A DNA stretch of 9,681 bases from Candidatus Aminicenantota bacterium (GTDB lineage: Bacteria; Acidobacteriota; Aminicenantia; Aminicenantales; Aminicenantaceae). Position numbers and translations under genes: made by a program. This document shows, piece by piece, positions 5,698 through 9,681 of this stretch. The notes below the pieces were generated by a model. The model did not search any database, was not told where the DNA came from, and saw only the letters and a program-made list of their open reading frames with translations. Location: assembly GCA_030627155.1 (NCBI GenBank), contig DAOUSP010000036.1, forward strand, positions 1 to 9,681, in the 5' to 3' direction. Within the stretch, counting starts at the first letter, position 1. Each line of letters starts with the position of its first letter.

Positions 5698-5712
5698 ATG
5701 AATATATGATAA
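5698..5712. repeat. second copy of the arsR operator half (15-bp exact direct repeat)
   Basis: ATGAATATATGATAA occurs here and at 5512-5526, identical over 15 bases and in the same orientation, 186 bases apart. The palindrome GAATATATTC lies 10 bases further right. A shorter related piece, ATGATAATTA, occurs at 5520-5529 and 5760-5769. These copies lie upstream of the M24 gene, so the ArsR protein could also act there. That role is inference. Confidence 0.5.
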
Positions 5713-5853
5713 GTTAAATGCCGAATATATTCTCAAAATCCAAGAACAACCAAAAATTAATGATAATTAGGATTTGCCTGGAAGTATATAAATACTTAAA
5801 GCTTAGAAGAGACCATGGGCTTAGGCTTTAAAATTTAAAAGGAGGGTTAATTT

Positions 5854-7254
5854 ATGGTTAAAAACAAAAAATTATTTATGATTGGATTTTTGTTTTTGAT
5901 TTTATCTGCCTTTTATTCTTATGAAGAGGCTTATGCACAGGATGTGAGACTTAATGCTGGCCAAGATATGATGAAGATTATTCCAATGAGGCAGCGGGTT
6001 CAGATAATGCAAAGATTTTGGGAATGGAAGCGAGAGAATGTTCTTCCAATGGTGATGCGGGAGCAGGGGATAGACCTATGGATAGTGCGGAATAATGAAG
6101 CTGACCTTTATTATAACAATGAAGGCCCTGTTTATACTTCGTTATTACCAGCAAACTATGAGGGGATGGCTCTGCCAAGCCAGTATGCTCCTCCTGGCTC
6201 ACAGAAGATTCCCTCTTTCATGATGTTTTATGACACAGGAAAAGAGATTGAATATGTAGAGCCGCGTGACTATGCCCATATTACCGGGCTTGTTAAGGAT
6301 CGCGACCCCAAAAGAATTGCAATAGGCATATATAAAAACGAAGAAATGTTGAAGGCACTTGGGAAAAAATATGCTTCCAGGGCTGTGGATTCGTGGACTC
6401 TGGGTGTGCGGTGGCTTGAGACAATGAGCCCTGAGATGATAAGTATCTATCGTCATGTTCAAGGATTAGCCTGTGACATAATATCTGAAGCTTTTTCCAA
6501 CAGGGTGGTTATTCCAGATGTCACCACAACGGATGATTTGAACTGGTGGATAAGGCACAAGTATCTTGAGCTAGATTTGGAAACAGAGAATCATCCAAGT
6601 ATTACAGTTCAGAGGAGGCCGTCAAAAATCGCTGAATATGGTGACCCCCCGGATTTCTTTCGGAAAGGAAGGACACGCAATGGAGTGAATGTTATAATCA
6701 GGCGCGGAGACATTATAAGTTGCGATACTGACCTATTTCTTCTTGGGCTGGTGACTGATTCCCATCAACATGCTTATGTATTACAAAAAGGTGAAAGGGA
6801 TGTCCCTGAAGGATTAAAGGAGGCCTTGCGTATAGTTAACAGAATCCAGGACCTTTTCCGGAAAGAGTTCATATTCGGGCGAACTGGAAAGGAAATCGTT
6901 GCAGCTGCGAATAAAATTCCGAGGGAAGAACGAATCATTCATTCCTCATTAGGTTTTCACCCACCTCCAATGTTTATCAGGCGGTTTCTTCAGGGCGGCT
7001 ATATGTTTGATCATAAAACATATGTGGCAGGAATGACATCAGGGCCAGGGTATTACCCGACATCTATTGTGAGCAATAACCATAAGCTCTACTATAACAC
7101 CTTGTATGCGTTTGAGCCGCATACACGTGTTGCTGTTCCGGGATGGGGTGAACATGGTGTAGAATTAGGGATTGGGCAAATAGCAGTGTTTACTAAAGAT
7201 GGATTACAGTATCTTGATAGACCTCAGGAAAACTGGTGGCATGTAATAAAATAA
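5854..7254 (+). CDS. secreted M24-family metallopeptidase (Xaa-Pro aminopeptidase-like)
   Basis: This 466-residue protein begins with a clear signal peptide: KNKK, a hydrophobic core FMIGFLFLILSAF, and likely cleavage after AYA at residue 28. It should act in the periplasm or outside the cell. The C-terminal half has the creatinase/aminopeptidase fold of M24 enzymes, which bind two metal ions and remove N-terminal residues, often before proline. Candidate ligands are D291 and D302 (11 apart, as in E. coli AMPP), H369 or H363 in HSSLGFH, E421 in FEPH and E437 in GVELG. All five classes are present, so the enzyme could be active. The His motif departs from the usual HGxxH pattern, and about 52 residues instead of about 30 separate it from FEP, so an insertion is likely. 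GGAGGG lies 7 bases before the start. A histidine kinase gene follows after 27 bases. Confidence 0.82.
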   Translation: MVKNKKLFMIGFLFLILSAFYSYEEAYAQDVRLNAGQDMMKIIPMRQRVQIMQRFWEWKRENVLPMVMREQGIDLWIVRNNEADLYYNNEGPVYTSLLPANYEGMALPSQYAPPGSQKIPSFMMFYDTGKEIEYVEPRDYAHITGLVKDRDPKRIAIGIYKNEEMLKALGKKYASRAVDSWTLGVRWLETMSPEMISIYRHVQGLACDIISEAFSNRVVIPDVTTTDDLNWWIRHKYLELDLETENHPSITVQRRPSKIAEYGDPPDFFRKGRTRNGVNVIIRRGDIISCDTDLFLLGLVTDSHQHAYVLQKGERDVPEGLKEALRIVNRIQDLFRKEFIFGRTGKEIVAAANKIPREERIIHSSLGFHPPPMFIRRFLQGGYMFDHKTYVAGMTSGPGYYPTSIVSNNHKLYYNTLYAFEPHTRVAVPGWGEHGVELGIGQIAVFTKDGLQYLDRPQENWWHVIK

Positions 7255-7281
7255 TGCTTCTTATTTTAGGATGGATGCAAA

Positions 7282-9213
7282 ATGAAAGACGAGAAACAGA
7301 CAAGAAAAAAGCTCATGGATGAATCGGTAGAATGCCACGAGAGGAAGAAGGCGGAGGAAACGCTGCGGGAGTCAGAAGAACTTCTGAAAGCTGTACTCGA
7401 TGCTTCTGATGAGATTATATTTGCTAAGGACTTAAACAGCCGTTACACTCATGCCAATGCCACATTTTCTAAAAAATTTAACAGGCCATTGGGAGAAATT
7501 GTGGGGAAAACAGATGAAGACATTTTTACGGATAAAGAAGCCAGACTGCTCAGAGAAATAGATTTAAAGGTTTTTAAAAAAGGAAAGATTGATTCTCGTG
7601 AGGATGTTCTTGTTGTTGATGGGGAAACCCGGATTTTCAAAACGACAAAAGTCCCTGTTCGTAATAAAGATGGAAGGATAATAGGATTATCTGGGTTTGC
7701 ACGTGATATCACCGAAAGTAAACGGGCAGAAAAAGTTCAATCTTCTGTCTATAAAATTTCTGAAGCAGCTCATTCATCAAAAAACCTTGAGGAACTCTAT
7801 CATTTGATTCATCATGTGATTACAGAACTGATGCCAGCGAAGAATAATTTTTATATTGCCCTCTATAACTCAGATTCTGATATGATAGATTTTGCTTATT
7901 TCGTTGATGAATATGAGGATAATCCTGGTCCTCAAAAATTTGGGAAAGGATTGACAGAGTATGTTATTCGAACAGGGAAGCCCTTGTTGGCTCCTCCTGA
8001 AGTATTGAAAAAGCTTGAGAAGGAGGGTGAGATTGAGCTGATTGGGCCGCCTTCCATAGACTGGCTTGGTGTTCCGCTTATAACGAAAGAAAAGACCATA
8101 GGTGTGTTAGCCGTTCAAAGTTACACAGAAGGCCTCAGATATAGTGAAGAAGACAAGGATATCCTCACGTTTATTTCAGATCAAATAGCCTTGGTAATAG
8201 AACGAAAGCAGGCAGAAGAGAGATTGCGGGCTGAAATGGCCTATCTTGAACAGCTATTCGAGAGTGCCCAGGAAGCCATTGTGATGAATACAACCGATGG
8301 TAGAATATTGAATGTAAACAGTGAATTTGTCAGAATGTTCGGGTATGCCCGTGAGGAAGCAATTGGCAAGTTTCTGGATGACCTTGTTGCGACTGAATAT
8401 CTGATGGAAGAAGCTGTATCTCTCACAAAACGTATAGCAGAAGGTGAGAAAGTGAAATATGAGACTGTACGTTGTCGAAAAGATGGAACGCAAATGAATG
8501 TTTCCCTTCTTGGTTCACCAATTATTATTGATGACGAGCAGGTTGGTGTATACAGCATCTATCGAGACATCACCGAGCACAAGCAAGCAGAAGATAAGAT
8601 TAAGGCATCTCTCAAAGAGAGAAATGTAATGCTTAGAGAAATCCACCATCGGGTCAAAAACAATATGCAGATTATTTCAAGCCTTCTCAGGCTTCAATCC
8701 AGGTTGATCAAAGACAATGAGATGCTTGAGATTTTCAAGGAATGCCAGAATCGTATTCGATCGATAGCTCTTATACACGAAGCCCTCTATCAATCGAAAG
8801 ACCTGGCCAGGATTAATTTTTCTGATTACATAAATAGACTGACGACACATTTATTCGCTATTTACAGAGAAAGGGCAAGTGGTATTAATTTTGATTTAAA
8901 TGTCGGGGAAGTTCATATTGATATCAATAAAGCCATTCCTTGCGGGCTAGTAATTAGCGAACTTGTATCAAATTCGCTAAAGCACGCTTTTCCAGGGGCC
9001 AGAAAAGGACAGATAGTTGTAAAAATGAATATGAATAAGAAAGGAAGATACACGCTCATAGTTAGAGATACAGGCGTAGGGTTACCGGAGCTCTTGGATT
9101 TCCGTAAACCAGAGACATTAGGGCTGCAATTAGTAAATGATTTGGTTAATCAGATTGGGGGAACTATTGAACTTGATAGAGAAGGTGGAACAATCTTTAC
9201 AATTATTTTTTAA
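7282..9213 (+). CDS. soluble PAS-GAF-PAS sensor histidine kinase (HisKA_2 type)
   Basis: This 643-residue protein is a cytoplasmic sensor kinase with no membrane segment or signal peptide. Domains in order are an N-terminal charged coil (1-30), PAS with PAC tail (about 31-150, ending GFARDITESKRAE), GAF (about 155-310, with LGVPLITKEKTIGVLAVQ) and a second PAS (about 320-437, ending YRDITEHKQAE). A HisKA_2 dimerisation domain (about 447-520) follows, then a HATPase domain (about 545-643). The phosphoacceptor is probably H456 in EIHHRVKNN. The N box is ISELVSNSLKHAF with N564, and the G boxes are DTGVGLP (596-602) and TLGLQLVNDLV (612-622), so the kinase looks active. HRVKNN kinases often signal to non-DNA-binding or stand-alone receivers. 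No response regulator is nearby, making this an orphan. The ribosome binding site is weak (AGGA 7268-7271, 10-base spacing). The 27-base gap suggests co-transcription with the M24 peptidase. Confidence 0.93.
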   Translation: MKDEKQTRKKLMDESVECHERKKAEETLRESEELLKAVLDASDEIIFAKDLNSRYTHANATFSKKFNRPLGEIVGKTDEDIFTDKEARLLREIDLKVFKKGKIDSREDVLVVDGETRIFKTTKVPVRNKDGRIIGLSGFARDITESKRAEKVQSSVYKISEAAHSSKNLEELYHLIHHVITELMPAKNNFYIALYNSDSDMIDFAYFVDEYEDNPGPQKFGKGLTEYVIRTGKPLLAPPEVLKKLEKEGEIELIGPPSIDWLGVPLITKEKTIGVLAVQSYTEGLRYSEEDKDILTFISDQIALVIERKQAEERLRAEMAYLEQLFESAQEAIVMNTTDGRILNVNSEFVRMFGYAREEAIGKFLDDLVATEYLMEEAVSLTKRIAEGEKVKYETVRCRKDGTQMNVSLLGSPIIIDDEQVGVYSIYRDITEHKQAEDKIKASLKERNVMLREIHHRVKNNMQIISSLLRLQSRLIKDNEMLEIFKECQNRIRSIALIHEALYQSKDLARINFSDYINRLTTHLFAIYRERASGINFDLNVGEVHIDINKAIPCGLVISELVSNSLKHAFPGARKGQIVVKMNMNKKGRYTLIVRDTGVGLPELLDFRKPETLGLQLVNDLVNQIGGTIELDREGGTIFTIIF

Positions 9214-9230
9214 GGATAATTATTTAAACC

Positions 9231-9243
9231 GGGGACTGTCCCC
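9231..9243. repeat. GGGGACTGTCCCC palindrome between convergent genes
   Basis: Perfect 6-base arms GGGGAC and GTCCCC surround a central T. It sits in the short gap between the convergent kinase and S46 genes. It is GC-rich in an AT-rich setting and resembles dispersed intergenic palindromes of environmental bacteria. It could form a hairpin of five pairs, but no T-run follows on either strand, so a terminator role is not shown. Confidence 0.45.
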
Positions 9244-9271
9244 AATCTCTAATTCTCAATCTCTAATTCTT
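9244..9271. repeat. two-copy 14-bp tandem repeat at the end of the S46 gene
   Basis: AATCTCTAATTCTC (9244-9257) is followed at once by AATCTCTAATTCTT (9258-9271), differing only at the last base. On the - strand the repeat encodes the last residues and stop codon of the S46 gene. Because 14 is not a multiple of 3, the two copies are read in different frames and the stop falls in the second copy read. Confidence 0.75.
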
Positions 9272-9681
9272 CTAATACATTTAATGCTTTATCAACTTTC
9301 TCAGCGATAAAAAGAACGTAGCGGATGTCAACATGAATGCTTCTTGTCAAATCCTTATCAAAGTAATAATCGCTATACATGGCTTCATAATTGCCGTCGA
9401 AGAGCAGGCCAATTAGTTCTCCTTTCCCGTTTAAAACAGGGCTTCCTGAGTTTCCTCCAGTGCTGTCATTGGTTGTAAGAAAATTAACAGGAACATCTTT
9501 TATGTTTTTATCGACGTAGGACCCAAAATCCTTTTTTTGATACACATTCAACAGCCTTTCTGGATTATCAAAAGGCTCTTTCCCTGTGTGTTTTTCTACA
9601 ACACCTGTAAGTGAAGTCATATAACGATAAGTAACTGCATCTCTTGGACTGTAACCTTTCACCTCGCCATAATTCAAACGC
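9249..9681 (-). CDS. S46-family dipeptidyl-peptidase, C-terminal part (partial)
   Basis: This is the last 143 or so residues of a protein that continues past the right edge; family members are about 700 residues. S46 enzymes (DPP7/DPP11) are secreted serine peptidases that release dipeptides from peptide N-termini. Landmarks are RLNYGEVKGYSPRDAV, NFLTTNDSTGGNSGSP with the nucleophile Ser in GNSGSP (codon TCA at 9449-9447), GELIGLLFDGN and SIHVDIRYVLF. The catalytic His and Asp would lie outside the window. The residue 18 after the nucleophile is Gly (in FDGN); in the Porphyromonas enzymes that position is Gly in DPP7 and Arg in DPP11. This suggests preference for hydrophobic rather than acidic P1 residues. 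The TTG at 9677 is an internal Leu codon, not a start. The stop codon falls in a tandem repeat. Confidence 0.93.
   Translation of the reverse strand, partial: RLNYGEVKGYSPRDAVTYRYMTSLTGVVEKHTGKEPFDNPERLLNVYQKKDFGSYVDKNIKDVPVNFLTTNDSTGGNSGSPVLNGKGELIGLLFDGNYEAMYSDYYFDKDLTRSIHVDIRYVLFIAEKVDKALNVLEELEIEN

Larger units (their letters stand above)
5508..5853. other. divergent regulatory region between arsR operon and M24 gene
   Basis: This 346-base AT-rich region has no supported gene. It carries the arsR promoter and operator-like repeats near its left end and a repeat copy at 5698-5712. It also has a perfect 10-base palindrome GAATATATTC at 5723-5732, the inverted pair TAGTA/TACTA at 5660-5674, and AAGTAT/ATACTT at 5782-5797. 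TTAAAGC (5796-5802) pairs with GCTTTAA (5825-5831) just before the M24 ribosome binding site. No convincing promoter hexamers were found for the M24 gene. Confidence 0.55.

Noticed and set aside
7449..8558. - strand frames inside the histidine kinase gene
   Set aside because: They are shadows of a full-length, domain-complete kinase and are Ser-rich without family features.

Overview
The window is AT-rich (about 40% GC by eye), densely packed bacterial DNA with strong Shine-Dalgarno sites. Rubrerythrin, superoxide reductase, rubredoxin and HdrA/ferredoxin-type Fe-S proteins point to a strict anaerobe. A secreted M24 peptidase and an S46 dipeptidyl-peptidase suggest a peptide-degrading lifestyle, as in uncultured groups such as Aminicenantes. 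That placement is only an inference; there is no rRNA or other phylogenetic marker here.

Layout. (1) 1-344, + strand: the C-terminal tail of a protein cut by the left edge. (2) 345-702: non-coding, with a nested hairpin and a short GC-rich repeat fragment. (3) 703-2061, - strand: an asparagine-synthetase-like protein whose catalytic Cys2 is Ser and whose glutaminase domain is shortened. (4) 2456-4190, + strand: a four-gene oxygen-defence operon of FMN-binding flavin reductase, rubredoxin (too short for routine ORF cut-offs), class I desulfoferrodoxin and rubrerythrin. The 3' stump of a DUF438/PAS gene (about 4181-4468) abuts its end. (5) 5507-4484, - strand: a three-gene operon of ArsR-type regulator, a stand-alone HdrA-N-terminal-like Fe-S domain and a two-cluster ferredoxin, with a near-consensus promoter and an operator-like repeat. 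(6) 5854-9213, + strand: secreted M24 metallopeptidase followed by a soluble PAS-GAF-PAS-HisKA_2 histidine kinase. (7) 9249-9681, - strand: the C-terminal part of an S46 serine dipeptidyl-peptidase running off the right edge.

How the genes may work together. In region 4, electrons from NAD(P)H would pass through the flavin protein to rubredoxin, then to superoxide reductase (superoxide to peroxide) and rubrerythrin (peroxide to water). Elsewhere the flavin protein and rubredoxin are domains of one protein (Hrb); here they are separate genes. Region 5 looks like a small redox relay under a thiol-type repressor. A 15-bp sequence at its promoter recurs 186 bp away upstream of the M24 gene, so both divergent units may answer to the same regulator. 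The least explained items are that operon, the glutaminase-dead asparagine-synthetase homologue and the gene remnant. No complete mobile element, CRISPR array, tRNA or rRNA was seen.
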